Part shown: piece by piece, positions 44,605 to 54,346 of the stretch
How the letters are laid out: each line of letters opens with the position of its first letter
How positions within the stretch are numbered: the stretch's first letter is position 1
Assembly: GCF_000337675.1 (NCBI RefSeq)
Contig: NZ_AOIB01000013.1
Span: 192,234 to 256,233 of the forward strand
DNA: 64,000 nucleotides
Direction of reading: 5' to 3'
DNA from: Natronococcus amylolyticus DSM 10524
Lineage (GTDB): Archaea > Halobacteriota > Halobacteria > Halobacteriales > Natrialbaceae
Program-made: the position numbers and the translations under genes
Notes under the pieces: generated by a model
Databases searched by the model: none
What the model saw: the letters and a program-made list of their open reading frames with translations, nothing else
Told to the model about the DNA's origin: nothing

Positions 44605-47088
44605 CTACGCCTTCGCCTGCCAGCTCCGAACCCGATCCGCGCTGACGCCGTCGACGTCGTCGGCGACCGCGTCGGGGTCCGCGTCGCTCAGATCCTCGAG
44701 GCTCTCGATGCCCGCGTCGACGAGCTTTTCGACGGTCTTGGCGCCGACGCCGTCGAGGCTCTCGAGGTCCGAGTCGCTGTCGGCCTCGCGGGCCTGGAAC
44801 TCCTGGTAGTTACAGATCGGGCAGCCGAGTTCCCAGGGCTCGTCGCCGCTGTGGACGACGAGTTCGGGGAGCTCGTGTTCCTCGCAGTGCTCGTCGGTGA
44901 CCTCGATCTCGCCACGGCGGGGCAGCGGCAGCGAGTACTCACAATCGGGGTAGCGGGTACAGCCCACCAGCCGGGAGCCGCTCTGGAGGGTCTTGATGAC
45001 GAGTTCGCCGTCGTGGTCCGAACCGCAGTCCGGACAGTCGCCCAGGATCTCGCCCTCGCCCGCCTCGTCGGCCTTACACAGCGGACAGCCGTGGACGAAC
45101 GTCTGGCGGCCGGCGAGCATCTTCACCTCGTTGAGCCCGTGCTCCTCGCACTCGCCGTCCATGATCAGCGGCTTGCCCGTCGAGGGCAGCGGCAGCGTGT
45201 TCTCGCAGTCGGGGTAGCCATCACAGCCGATGAAGTACGAGCCGTGGCGACTCTGACGGACGAGCAAGTCCTCGCCGCACTCCGGACAGGGACCGAGGCG
45301 CTTGTCGTCTTTCAGCGACTTCCGGAGGTGGTCGCCGATCTCCTCGCGCGAGTCCGCGAGGTTCGCGAAGATCTCCTCGAGCATCTCCCGGGACTCGTCG
45401 GTGACGTCCTCGAGGTCGGCCTCGCCGGAGGCGATGGCGTCCATGTCGGCCTCGAGCTGGGCGGTCATCCCCTCGCTGACGACGCGGTCGGCGTAGTTCT
45501 CGGCGGCGTCGACGACCGCCATCGCCAGCTTGGTCGGGCGGGGCGGATCGCTCTCGATATAGCCCCGGTCGTAGAGTTTCTCGAGCGTGTTGTGGCGGGT
45601 TGACTTCGTTCCCAGCCCGAGATCCTCCATGGTCTCGATCAGCCGCGACTGGCCGTACCGGCGGGGCGGCTGTGTCTCCTTCTCCTCGAGCTCGACGGCC
45701 TCGATCGAAAGCTCCTCGCCGGTCTCGACGTCGGGAACGTAGTTCTCCGTCGTGTTGAAGTAGGGGTAGACGTCGTGGTAGCCCGGTTCGACGAGGCGCT
45801 TGCCGTTCGCCTTCAGGCGGGCGTCGTCGACCTCGGCGACGACCTTGAGGTGTTCCCATTCGGCGGGGTCGGCGACAGTCGCGTAGAACCGGCGGACGAC
45901 CAGCTCGTAGATCTCCCACTCGTCGTCGCTGACGTCCCCGCCGCGGCTCGGAATCTCGCCGGTCGGGTGAATCGGCGGGTGGTCGGTCGTCTCCTCGTCA
46001 CCCTCCGTGGGCCGGATCTCGTCGGCCTCGAGCAGCGAGTCGGCCGACTCGCCAAGCGTCGAGTGGCCAACGAACTCCTCGAGCAGCTCCTCGGGATCGA
46101 GGTCGTCGGGGTAGACGGTGTTATCCGTTCGGGGGTAGGTGATGTAGCCCGCCGTGTACAGATCCTCGGCGATCGACATCGCGCGCTTGGCCGAGTAGCC
46201 GATCGCGCTGGCCGCGCGGATGAACTGGGTCGTGTTGAACGGCGCCGGCGGGGCGTCGGTCCGGGTGCGGCGGTTGACGTCGACGACCGTCGCGGCGTCG
46301 CGTCCCGACAGGGTCTCGTAGACCTCGTCGGCGCGGGCCTCCGCCCAGACGCGCTCGGCCTCGTTGTCGTCCTCGTCGCGGTAGAAGTACTGGGCCTCGA
46401 ACGTCGTCTCCGCCTGTCGGAGGTCGGCAAAGAGCTCCCAGTACGTCTCGGGATCGAACGCCTGGATCTCGCGCTCGCGGTCGACGATCAGCTTGAGGGT
46501 GGGCGACTGGACCCGACCGACGGAGATGAAGTCGTTGCCGAGCTGCCCTGCGGAGAGCGAGAGGAATCGGGTGAGCGCGGCGCCCCAGATCAGGTCGATG
46601 ATCTGGCGGGCCTCGCCCGCGGCAGCGAGGTCGAAGTCCAGCTCGTCGGGCTCGTTGAAGGCGTTCTGGACCTCGTTTTCGGTAATCGAGGAAAAGCGCA
46701 CCCGACGGATGGGGACGTCCTCGTCGACCTCGCGGACGATGTCGTAGGCCTCCTTCCCGATGAGTTCGCCCTCGCGGTCGTAGTCGGTCGCGATCGCGAC
46801 CCGTTCGGCCCGGCGGGAGAGGATCCGCAGCGTGGCGACGATGTTCTCCTTCGTCGCCGTCTTCTCGATACTCGCGTCGATGAGCTCGACGGGCTCGACG
46901 TCGCGCCAGTCGGAGTACTCCGCGGGGAAGTCGACGCCGACGACGTGGCCTGACAGCCCCACGCAGCGCTTGCCGCCCCACTCGTAGACGTTGACGCCGT
47001 TCTCGCGGCTCGAGTCGTACGTCCCACCGGAGAGGATGTCGGCGATCCGTCGCGCGGCGTTGTCCTTCTCGGTGATGATCAGTTCCAC
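44605..47088 (-). CDS. topA: DNA topoisomerase I (type IA)
   Basis: 827 residues. The TOPRIM domain has ATDYDREGE (Asp102, Asp104); the catalytic Tyr318 is in YITYPRTDN. Then follow the clamp domain and at least three zinc-finger modules (for example CPECGEDL ... CDGYPDCE, CPLCK ... CPDCG), ending in a helix-hairpin-helix (LDGVGAKTVEKLV). It relaxes negative supercoils. Start at 47088 begins MELIITEKDNAA, the canonical N-terminus, so the reading frame is secure. Confidence 0.97.
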   Translation of the reverse strand: MELIITEKDNAARRIADILSGGTYDSSRENGVNVYEWGGKRCVGLSGHVVGVDFPAEYSDWRDVEPVELIDASIEKTATKENIVATLRILSRRAERVAIATDYDREGELIGKEAYDIVREVDEDVPIRRVRFSSITENEVQNAFNEPDELDFDLAAAGEARQIIDLIWGAALTRFLSLSAGQLGNDFISVGRVQSPTLKLIVDREREIQAFDPETYWELFADLRQAETTFEAQYFYRDEDDNEAERVWAEARADEVYETLSGRDAATVVDVNRRTRTDAPPAPFNTTQFIRAASAIGYSAKRAMSIAEDLYTAGYITYPRTDNTVYPDDLDPEELLEEFVGHSTLGESADSLLEADEIRPTEGDEETTDHPPIHPTGEIPSRGGDVSDDEWEIYELVVRRFYATVADPAEWEHLKVVAEVDDARLKANGKRLVEPGYHDVYPYFNTTENYVPDVETGEELSIEAVELEEKETQPPRRYGQSRLIETMEDLGLGTKSTRHNTLEKLYDRGYIESDPPRPTKLAMAVVDAAENYADRVVSEGMTAQLEADMDAIASGEADLEDVTDESREMLEEIFANLADSREEIGDHLRKSLKDDKRLGPCPECGEDLLVRQSRHGSYFIGCDGYPDCENTLPLPSTGKPLIMDGECEEHGLNEVKMLAGRQTFVHGCPLCKADEAGEGEILGDCPDCGSDHDGELVIKTLQSGSRLVGCTRYPDCEYSLPLPRRGEIEVTDEHCEEHELPELVVHSGDEPWELGCPICNYQEFQAREADSDSDLESLDGVGAKTVEKLVDAGIESLEDLSDADPDAVADDVDGVSADRVRSWQAKA

Positions 47089-47360
47089 GGCCGATCACCC
47101 CGCGGCTCGAGCGGGAGGTCCGGGAAACGAGTCGTCGTCATGGTCGCTCGGTACGACTGAGTCTCTGATAACGCTTTCGGCAAAAACGGCAGACAGCGCG
47201 GGTGTGCGTGCGTTACGCGGGCGTCTGCGCTCGCGCGTGCGTGAGGTCCATGCAGTCGGGTCGGCCGCGGCGAGCGCGACTCGGGACACTCGAGAGCCGG
47301 CAACTGGGCCGGGGAGTCGAGCCCTTTTCCGCTCCGGAGCGAGAAGGCACCGAAAGCGCC

Positions 47361-48848
47361 GTGGCAGAGCCGGAATCCGAGCGGAAACGCGTTGATATGA
47401 CGGCGGGATCGATCCCGCCGAAGCTGCTCCACCTAGCCTGGCCGCTCGTGCTCGGCAACCTCCTGCAGACATTCTACAATCTGGCGGATATGTTCTGGGT
47501 CGGCCGCGTGAGCAGCGAGGCGGTCGCCGCCGTCTCGCTGATGTTTCCGCTCTCGTGGATGTTCGTCTCGACGGCGATGGGACTGACGGCGGCGACCATC
47601 GCGCTGGTCTCCCAGTACGTCGGCGCCGACGACGACCGGATGGCCGACCGGGTCGTTGCCCAGACGATCCTGCTCGCGCTGGCCGTCTCGACGGCGCTCG
47701 CAGCGGTCGGTCTCTACTTCCGGCGGCCGCTGCTCGTCCTGATCGGCGCCCGCGATCAGGTGTTCGTCGAGGCGCTGGCCTACATCGAGGTCATCTTCCT
47801 CGCGCTGCCGCTTACCTTCCTGTTCTTCGCGTTCCGCTCGTCGCTGCAGGGCGCCGGCGACACGAAGACGGCGATGTGGCTCGTGCTGATCTCGGCCGGG
47901 CTCAACGTCGTCCTCGACCCGTTCTTCATCCTCGGCTGGGGACCGTTCCCCGAGATGGGGACTCGAGGTGCGGCCGTCGCGACGTTCATCGCCCGCGCGT
48001 TCGCCACCGTCGCCGGGATTGCCATCCTGCTCGACGGGCGGTTCGGCGTTCGACTCCGGGTCGGAGACCTGGCCCCCGACCTCGCAATCCAACGCCAGCT
48101 GGTCGACATCGGCTACCCGGCGACGATCGACGGCTGGGCGCGCAGTTTCGCCTCAGTCGCGATGGCCGGTTTCGTCGCCCGCTTCGGGGCTGCCCCGACC
48201 GCAGCGTACGGGATCGGCGTCCGGTTCATGTCGGTGACGTGGGCCGTCGCCGGCGCGGTCGGCAACGCGACCGCAACTGGAGTCGGGCAGAACCTCGGGG
48301 CGGGGACCCCCGACCGGGCCGCAGCCGTCGCCCGGGTCGCGACCGCGGGGACCATGCTGTTGATCTTCGCGGTTGCGGCGGTTCTCGTCGCCTTCCCCGC
48401 ACAGGCGATGCGGGTCTTCGTCGCCGACCCCGACGTGATCGCCGAGGGCGTTCTCTTTCTCCGAATCATGGCGCCGTTCTGGGCGCTGTTCGCCGGCGTG
48501 ATGGTCCTCCAGGGGGCGTTCCGGGGCGCCGGCAACACCCGTGAGGCGATGGTGCTTTCGTTCCTCTCGCGGTGGATCTTCCGGGTTCCGGTCGCGCTGG
48601 TGTTGGCCTTCGCGGCCGTGACGGTCCCGTTCGTCGGCGTGACGATTCCGACGGTCGCCGCGATCGACCTTGGCGTCGCGGGGATCTGGTGGGCGTTCTC
48701 GTTCGGGATGGTGGCCTCGTTCGTCGTCGCCGTACTCTGGTTCCGGCTCGGCACCTGGACCGAGGGCGTCATCGACGAGGCGGGCGAGCATCGAGAGACC
48801 CAGGTCGGCTCGAGCGCTGCCGACGAAGGCGAGGTGCTCGATCCCTAG
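47361..48848 (+). CDS. MATE-family efflux transporter
   Basis: 495 residues with 12 predicted transmembrane segments. The archaeal MATE entry segment RKRVDMTAGSIPPKLLHLAWPLVLG is near the N-terminus, with GAGDTKTAMW and its repeat-half echo GAGNTREAM later, the two-fold pseudo-repeat of the family. It exports drugs or metabolites in exchange for Na+ or H+. GTG at 47361 is preferred as it gives a short cytoplasmic N-terminus; ATG at 47397 is the alternative. Its stop shares CTAG with the convergent gene. Confidence 0.9.
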   Translation: MAEPESERKRVDMTAGSIPPKLLHLAWPLVLGNLLQTFYNLADMFWVGRVSSEAVAAVSLMFPLSWMFVSTAMGLTAATIALVSQYVGADDDRMADRVVAQTILLALAVSTALAAVGLYFRRPLLVLIGARDQVFVEALAYIEVIFLALPLTFLFFAFRSSLQGAGDTKTAMWLVLISAGLNVVLDPFFILGWGPFPEMGTRGAAVATFIARAFATVAGIAILLDGRFGVRLRVGDLAPDLAIQRQLVDIGYPATIDGWARSFASVAMAGFVARFGAAPTAAYGIGVRFMSVTWAVAGAVGNATATGVGQNLGAGTPDRAAAVARVATAGTMLLIFAVAAVLVAFPAQAMRVFVADPDVIAEGVLFLRIMAPFWALFAGVMVLQGAFRGAGNTREAMVLSFLSRWIFRVPVALVLAFAAVTVPFVGVTIPTVAAIDLGVAGIWWAFSFGMVASFVVAVLWFRLGTWTEGVIDEAGEHRETQVGSSAADEGEVLDP

Positions 48849-50362
48849 CTCGAGCCGCCGACGGGGAGCCACTTGCGCAGCGTCGGGCTGAACTCTGCGG
48901 CCATGCGGGCGTCGTCGTCGGTGAAGGCGTCCGTGAGGACGAGCGTTCCCGCGTAGATGGCGACCACGACGATCGGCAGGATGACGACGGTCAGGAGATC
49001 CGACTCGAGGACGTAGACGATCGGTGCACCGGCGATGGCCGCCGGAACGCCGGCGCCGACGATCTTCGCGAAGTCCCGGGTGAACGGGTGGATCCCGTCG
49101 AGGTAGTAGATCTCCGCGAGCGTGAGCCCGCCGACGAGAAAGAGCGCGGTTGCCGAGCCGATCGCGGCGCCCTCCATCCCGAGAAACGGCACGAGCGTGA
49201 ACGAGACGAGGAGGTTGACGCCGAAGAGGACGAGGGTGTTGGCGAAGACGAACCGGGAGTAGCCAAGGCCCTGCAGGAGCGAGCCGTCGGGGCCGCCGAA
49301 GGTGACGTTGAAGAGGAACGCGGCAGCCAGGAGGGCGACGACGGCGGTCGCCTCGGCGTACTGGGGCGTGTACAGCACCGCGAGGAAGGAACTCGCGCCG
49401 AGCGAGAGGAAGATGGCGATCGGCAGCGTGATGCCGGCGATCCAGCGGGCCATAATTCGGAACCGCTGTTCGACGAGGTCGATATCGTCTCGGCTCTCGG
49501 CGATCAGGGGTTTGAACACGGGCGACAGCGAGTTGAAGATGATCATCAGCCCCGAGCCGAGCATGTAGCCGACCCGGTAGATCCCGACGTCGTCGGAGTC
49601 GAGGAAGAAGCCGAGCACGAAGTAGTCGACGTGGCCCATCAGGACGAAGACGACGCTGGTCATCGCCAGCGGGACCGAGTACTTCACCAGCGGACCGGGG
49701 GCGACCAGCTCGAGTTCCCTCGAGAGCAGGTCCCAGGCCTTGTAGGTGAAGACGGCGGCGCCGACCGTGATCGCGACGAACAGCCCGACGATGTAGCCGG
49801 CGACGAGCCCGAGCAGTCCGAACCCCGCGAGCAACAGCCCGGCGGTGGCGATAAACCGAACGATCGGGCGAACCAGGTCCCGCATGATCACCCGGTACTG
49901 GAGTTTCTTGATGCTGTAGTAGGAGGTCAACAGGACGTTGTAGATCGCCAGCATCGGGATCGTCACCGAGAGGAGCAGGAGCCCGACCCGCAGCGCCGGC
50001 TCCTCGAAGAACTCGGCGAAGGCGGCGGCGCTGAGCGCGAGCGCGAGCGCGACCAGCGACGACGTTACGAGTACCGTCGCGGTCACCTGGACGATCACGC
50101 CCTTGGCCTTCCCGTACTCGTCGTCGTCGAGGTACTGGGGGACGAAGTAGTCGATCGCGAGCGGGAGCCCGAGGTTGGCAAAGACCTGCATGAACAGGAT
50201 GACCGACGTCGCCAGCACGAACAGCCCGTAGACGGAGGGACTGACGAACCGCGTCATCAGCATGACGATCGCGAACCCCATTGCGCCGTTGATCACGTTT
50301 CCGGCGAACGTGATACTCCCCTGTCTGGCGAGCGTGGTGACGCCTTCGTCCTGGTCGGTCAT
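48845..50362 (-). CDS. Oligosaccharide flippase-like membrane protein
   Basis: 505 residues with 12-14 transmembrane helices of the Wzx/MurJ superfamily. It starts MTDQDEGVTTLARQGSITFAGNVI and carries the typical ATSVILFMQVFANLGLPLAIDYFVPQY region. It probably translocates lipid-linked glycans used for S-layer or surface protein glycosylation, which fits the presence of artA and GtrA in the window. Start is ATG at 50362. The stop is shared with the convergent MATE gene within CTAG. Confidence 0.88.
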   Translation of the reverse strand: MTDQDEGVTTLARQGSITFAGNVINGAMGFAIVMLMTRFVSPSVYGLFVLATSVILFMQVFANLGLPLAIDYFVPQYLDDDEYGKAKGVIVQVTATVLVTSSLVALALALSAAAFAEFFEEPALRVGLLLLSVTIPMLAIYNVLLTSYYSIKKLQYRVIMRDLVRPIVRFIATAGLLLAGFGLLGLVAGYIVGLFVAITVGAAVFTYKAWDLLSRELELVAPGPLVKYSVPLAMTSVVFVLMGHVDYFVLGFFLDSDDVGIYRVGYMLGSGLMIIFNSLSPVFKPLIAESRDDIDLVEQRFRIMARWIAGITLPIAIFLSLGASSFLAVLYTPQYAEATAVVALLAAAFLFNVTFGGPDGSLLQGLGYSRFVFANTLVLFGVNLLVSFTLVPFLGMEGAAIGSATALFLVGGLTLAEIYYLDGIHPFTRDFAKIVGAGVPAAIAGAPIVYVLESDLLTVVILPIVVVAIYAGTLVLTDAFTDDDARMAAEFSPTLRKWLPVGGSS

Positions 50363-50446
50363 GGCAACGTTGGGTGTGGGTGATCGCGACGTCCCGCGAG
50401 CGTCGTGTGCAGCCGTCGGCACCTCCCTGTGGTCGGCTCGAGCACG

Positions 50447-50836
50447 TCAGACACCCGTCGCCGGCTCGAGCTCGTAGCTGTCGACTGCAGCGGCCTCCTC
50501 GCCGAAGTGGGGGAACTCCGCGTCGAACGGCCACTCCTCGCCCTCGGCGACGTCCTCCTCAACGTTCTCGATGACGCTCTCGAGCTCTTCGCCGTCCTCG
50601 TCGAAGAACGTCACTCGGATCTCGATGTACGACAGCGTTCGCTCGCCCGCGTTCCTGACGACGCCCCAGACGTAGACGCGTTCCTCGTCGGTGCCCGGGT
50701 CGTCGCGCACGAGGTCGTCCCAGACGATCTCGACGTCGGCGGGTTCGGTGATCTCCTCGGCGTCCTCGGTGAAGTACTCGAGACAGCCCGACACCGACAG
50801 CGAGGTGGCGACGGCCAGGAACGCGCGGCGGTGCAT
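50447..50836 (-). CDS. Small secreted lipoprotein (FxLYD-like)
   Basis: 129 residues: RRAFLAVATSLSVSGC is a Tat-like signal with lipobox at Cys18. The rest reads as one beta-sandwich (VYVWGVVRNAGERTLSYIEI, then FFDEDGEELES) like the C-terminal domain of the lipoprotein at 32801. Function unknown; likely membrane-anchored outside. The ATG at 50836 directly precedes the signal. Confidence 0.78.
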   Translation of the reverse strand: MHRRAFLAVATSLSVSGCLEYFTEDAEEITEPADVEIVWDDLVRDDPGTDEERVYVWGVVRNAGERTLSYIEIRVTFFDEDGEELESVIENVEEDVAEGEEWPFDAEFPHFGEEAAAVDSYELEPATGV

Positions 50837-50940
50837 CGAGTCGGTCGTTTGCAGCCGCGGGTCTTGAGGGTACGGATTCGAGTTAGCGATCCGATGTATC
50901 GCGACACACTTTTCACTACCCACTGTTACCACCTAGTTGT

Positions 50941-51870
50941 ATGAGCGAGTTCGATCAGTTCAGCGACGTCGGTGAAGCGGACGTAACACGGGCAATCGGC
51001 CAGGAGTGGACCGAGGAGTTCATGGACTTCTCGGACTCGGACGTCATCATCGTCGGCGGCGGCCCCTCGGGGCTGACCGCGGCCAAGGAGCTCTCCGAGC
51101 GCGGCGTGAAAACGATGGTCGTCGAGAAGAACAACTACCTCGGCGGCGGGTTCTGGCTCGGCGGCTTCCTGATGAACAAGGTGACGGTGCGTGACCCCGC
51201 ACAGAACATCCTCGAGGAGCTCGACGTCTCCTACAAGCAGTCGGCCGACAGCGAGGGGCTGTACGTCGCGAACGGCCCCGAGGCCTGTTCGGGGCTGATC
51301 AAGGCCGCCTGTGACGCGGGCGCGAAGATGCAGAACATGACCGAGTTCACGGACATCGTCATCCGCGAGGACCACAAGGTCTCGGGGATCGTGATGAACT
51401 GGACGCCGGTCCACGCTCTCCCTCGGGAGATCACCTGCGTCGACCCGATCGCCGTCGAGGCCGACCTCGTCATCGACGCGACGGGCCACGACGCGATGGC
51501 CGTCAAGAAACTCGACGAGCGCGGCGTCCTCGACGCGCCGGGTATCGGCGACGCCGAGGCCAGCGCCACGGGGATGGACCAGACCGACGACGACAGCTAC
51601 GGCGCCCCCGGCCACGACTCGCCCGGCCACGACTCGATGTGGGTCGGCAAGAGCGAGGACGCCGTCGTCGAACACACCGGCCTCGTCCACGACGGCCTGA
51701 TCGCGACCGGGATGGCGACCGCGACGACCTACGGCCTCCCGCGGATGGGGCCGACCTTCGGCGCCATGCTCGTCTCGGGCAAGCGCGCCGCCCAGGAGGC
51801 ACTCGACGAACTCGAGGTCGACGCCGACCCCGTCGACATTACGTCGCGCGCCGCACCAGCGGACGACTGA
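50941..51870 (+). CDS. thi4: Thi4, thiazole synthase for thiamine
   Basis: 309 residues making the thiazole precursor ADP-thiazole from NAD and glycine. The FAD/NAD motif is [17 protein letters not shown], and the active-site Cys is Cys166 in [10 protein letters not shown], so this is the cysteine type in which the protein itself may supply sulfur, as shown for Haloferax. An [19 protein letters not shown] motif ends the protein. A ThiR-type regulator is encoded 8 kb away. No riboswitch fold was seen in the short leader. Confidence 0.95.
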   Translation: MSEFDQFSDVGEADVTRAIGQEWTEEFMDFSDSDVIIVGGGPSGLTAAKELSERGVKTMVVEKNNYLGGGFWLGGFLMNKVTVRDPAQNILEELDVSYKQSADSEGLYVANGPEACSGLIKAACDAGAKMQNMTEFTDIVIREDHKVSGIVMNWTPVHALPREITCVDPIAVEADLVIDATGHDAMAVKKLDERGVLDAPGIGDAEASATGMDQTDDDSYGAPGHDSPGHDSMWVGKSEDAVVEHTGLVHDGLIATGMATATTYGLPRMGPTFGAMLVSGKRAAQEALDELEVDADPVDITSRAAPADD

Positions 51871-51942
51871 CGTCGCAGTCGACTCCCACCACGGGTAGCG
51901 ATAATCACTGAATTGATACGACGTCCGGCTGTCGGCCGTCGT

Positions 51943-52209
51943 ATGGAAGACGACCGCGACGGCGTAACCGCAATCCGGATCGCCCTGCGACGCGAGCTAC
52001 ACCGATTTTTCAAACGGATCGTCGGGCTAGTTGTCGCCACCGTCGGTATTCTGCTCGGTCTCGCCGCGATGCTCCTGCCGTTCATCGTGGGGTTCGGTAG
52101 CTCCACTCTGTTCGGAGCGGGCATGCTCGTGGCGACCCTCTGTAGCTGGTGGATCCTCGGCGCAACCGGGAGCCCCGATTTCGAGGACCTGACGGACGAC
52201 CTCGAGTGA
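51943..52209 (+). CDS. Small membrane protein, 88 residues
   Basis: MEDDRDGVTAIRIALRREL leads into two transmembrane helices (VGLVVATVGILLGLAAMLLPF and TLFGAGMLVATLCSWWIL) and ends with an acidic tail (DLTDDLE). Function unknown. The ATG at 51943 follows a short non-coding gap after thi4. Confidence 0.65.
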   Translation: MEDDRDGVTAIRIALRRELHRFFKRIVGLVVATVGILLGLAAMLLPFIVGFGSSTLFGAGMLVATLCSWWILGATGSPDFEDLTDDLE

Positions 52210-52260
52210 TCGATCGCCGAAATCCACACTGTTTTCGTCGGCCCGCCGCAGCCTTCGGGC

Positions 52261-53163
52261 ATGAAACTCGTCGTCACCGGTGCAACCGGCGGGATCGGGA
52301 GCTGGGTCGTCGAAAGCCTCGCGAGCGCAGGCCACGAGGTGCTCGGTGTCGACCTCGAGCGTCCGTCCGGCGAGCGCGAGAACGCCACCTTCCTCGCGGG
52401 AGATCTGACGGAACAGGGCGTCGCCAGGGAGCTGATCCGCGACCCCGATCCCGACGCCGTCGTCCACTGCGCTGGAGTCCCGGCGATGGGGATCCGTGCC
52501 GGCGGCGAGACCTTCGAGACGAACGTGGTGAGCACCTACCACGCCCTCGAGGCCGCCGGACTGGCGGGTGCGGAGGTGGTCTGGACCTCGAGCGAGAGCA
52601 CCTACGGGATGCCCTTCGCGGCGACTCCCTCCCTGCCCGACTACCTGCCGATCGACGAGGACCACCCCCAACGTCCGGAGGACCCCTACGGCACCTCGAA
52701 GCTCGTCGGCGAGGTGATTGCCGAGCGCGCGGTCCGGGCGTTCGACGTGCCGGTGACCTCGCTGCGCCCCGCGTGGGTGAGCTATCCCGGCAGTCAGCAA
52801 CTGGCCCGCGTCAGAGAGGCGTTCGACCCCGAAACGGTCGAACCCGGAGATCAGGGAAGCGGGAACTTCTGGTCGTACGTCGACGTCCGCGATCTGGTCT
52901 CGCTGGTCGAGGCCGCGCTCGCGACCGATGTCGAGGGCCACGAAGCGTACCTCGCCGTCGCGGCGGAGAACTACCTCGGCCGACCGACCGCGGAGACGAT
53001 CGAGGACGTCTACGGCGATCTGCCCACGGACTGTACGCTCGAGGGCGAGGAGTCGGCGTTTGCGACGGCGAAAGCCCGCGAGGAACTCGGCTGGGAGCCC
53101 GAGCACACCTGGCGGGAGACCGAAGCGGAGGAGGCGGTAGAGCCGTCGTTTCTGGACGGCTGA
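52261..53163 (+). CDS. NAD-dependent epimerase/dehydratase
   Basis: 300-residue extended SDR. The nucleotide motif GATGGIG (residues 7-13) is N-terminal; Ser in WTSSESTYG and the YGTSK pair (Tyr143, Lys147) are catalytic. Such enzymes act on sugar nucleotides or related substrates; which one is unknown. It starts with ATG and has no partner operon genes besides its 51943 neighbour. Confidence 0.87.
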   Translation: MKLVVTGATGGIGSWVVESLASAGHEVLGVDLERPSGERENATFLAGDLTEQGVARELIRDPDPDAVVHCAGVPAMGIRAGGETFETNVVSTYHALEAAGLAGAEVVWTSSESTYGMPFAATPSLPDYLPIDEDHPQRPEDPYGTSKLVGEVIAERAVRAFDVPVTSLRPAWVSYPGSQQLARVREAFDPETVEPGDQGSGNFWSYVDVRDLVSLVEAALATDVEGHEAYLAVAAENYLGRPTAETIEDVYGDLPTDCTLEGEESAFATAKAREELGWEPEHTWRETEAEEAVEPSFLDG

Positions 53164-53193
53164 CGCGAGTGCGAGTTCGAGCGCTCGAGACGG

Positions 53194-53484
53194 CTACCAG
53201 GGACCGAACCGTCCGGTTCGCCGATCGTCGCCCGCGTCGCGGGCGTCGGTCTCAGCGGGCGGTCGCTCGTCGTCGTAGATATCGACATGGTGGACCGCGC
53301 TCGGCGAGAGCAAGCGATCGCCCTCGAGTTCGAGCCAGCCGTTGGCGTGGACAACGAGCGGTCCCTCGTAGAGGGGGTCCTCGGCGTCGACCTCGTCGTA
53401 GACGACCGCGTCGTGGTACGCCCGCGTGAGCGGGTTCACCTCGTCGGTGAGGATCGACTCGCTGGAGAACACCGGCGGAAACAT
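53194..53484 (-). CDS. Conserved hypothetical protein, 96 residues
   Basis: MFPPVFSSESILTDEVNPLT begins a small acidic alpha/beta protein with a central GPLVVHANGWLELEGDRLLS segment. No known motif; likely a haloarchaeal conserved family. It is convergent with the epimerase gene, with 30 bases between stops. The ATG at 53484 is followed immediately by the conserved-looking N-terminus. Confidence 0.6.
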   Translation of the reverse strand: MFPPVFSSESILTDEVNPLTRAYHDAVVYDEVDAEDPLYEGPLVVHANGWLELEGDRLLSPSAVHHVDIYDDERPPAETDARDAGDDRRTGRFGPW

Positions 53485-53574
53485 GTTTACCGTAGTGAAC
53501 GAACGAGGATGACATAAATCGGTCGGCGACCGCGAGACCGTAACTGATTCACCCGTGGTACGACTAGGTAATAC

Positions 53575-54342
53575 ATGGTCGAGCAGATCCTGTGTTATCG
53601 GGCGCCGACGACGGTCGCCGACGCGGCCGAGATCGCCGACTGGCTCGAGCCTCGCGTCGAGGCGACGGTTTCGGTCCGGGATCGGTTCCTCGAGGTTCAC
53701 CGGACAGACGACCTCGGCGAGCGGTTCGCCGAAGCACGGGTTCCCTCGCCGTACGACCGCGAGACCGGGAACACCATGCTGGGGACGATCCGCTACGAGG
53801 AACGCGCCCTCGAGCACCCCGAGCGCGAGGGAGGCGTCCTCTACGACGGCCGACAGGTCCAGCGAGCGTTGAACAGCGCACTCCCGTCCGAGGAGCGCGG
53901 GCTCGAGACGCTACACGTCGCCCTCCTCGATCGGGCGATCGGTACCTGGGGCGACCACGACGGGCGCTGGCACAAACGGGTGAACGTCCTCGGGCAGCCG
54001 GCGCTGGTGTCGGTGCCGGGGCTCTACGAAGCGCCTGCCAAGCCCGAAGAGTACTACAAGGAGAAGCAACGACACTCGCTGCTGTCGGGCGACGCCCCAC
54101 CACGGGAGGTTCTCGAGAACCGCGTCGAGGGCGACTTCCTGATCGAGGACGACCCCCGGACGACCGACGCGCTGAAGGGGTACGTCCTGCAGGCGTACCA
54201 CGTCCTCGAGACCGGCGAGGCCTTCTGTGACCGCGAGGGGTGTCGGCTGTTCAACGCCCACTACCACGAGGACCTGATCGCGGCCCAGCTCCGCGAGCCC
54301 GAGTTCTGTTCCGGCCACACACGGCGGTACGGGCGGCCGTAG
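53575..54342 (+). CDS. Conserved haloarchaeal protein with metal-ligand-rich C-terminus
   Basis: 255 residues starting MVEQILCYRAPTTVADAAEIAD. The C-terminal third contains CDREGC, NAHYHEDL and CSGH, which could bind a metal; this suggests the DUF6775-type putative metallopeptidase group, but the classical HExxH motif is absent, so activity is unproven. The stop lies five bases from the convergent histidine kinase. Confidence 0.6.
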   Translation: MVEQILCYRAPTTVADAAEIADWLEPRVEATVSVRDRFLEVHRTDDLGERFAEARVPSPYDRETGNTMLGTIRYEERALEHPEREGGVLYDGRQVQRALNSALPSEERGLETLHVALLDRAIGTWGDHDGRWHKRVNVLGQPALVSVPGLYEAPAKPEEYYKEKQRHSLLSGDAPPREVLENRVEGDFLIEDDPRTTDALKGYVLQAYHVLETGEAFCDREGCRLFNAHYHEDLIAAQLREPEFCSGHTRRYGRP

Positions 54343-54346
54343 CCGA

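Noticed and set aside
48153-50534. 793-codon minus-strand frame across MATE and flippase genes
   Set aside because: Arg/Pro/Gly-rich translation without domains; it overlaps two well-supported membrane protein genes in other frames.
50837-50940. Search for a TPP riboswitch ahead of thi4
   Set aside because: The gap is short and lacks the conserved thi-box sequence (CUGAGA type) in the right context.
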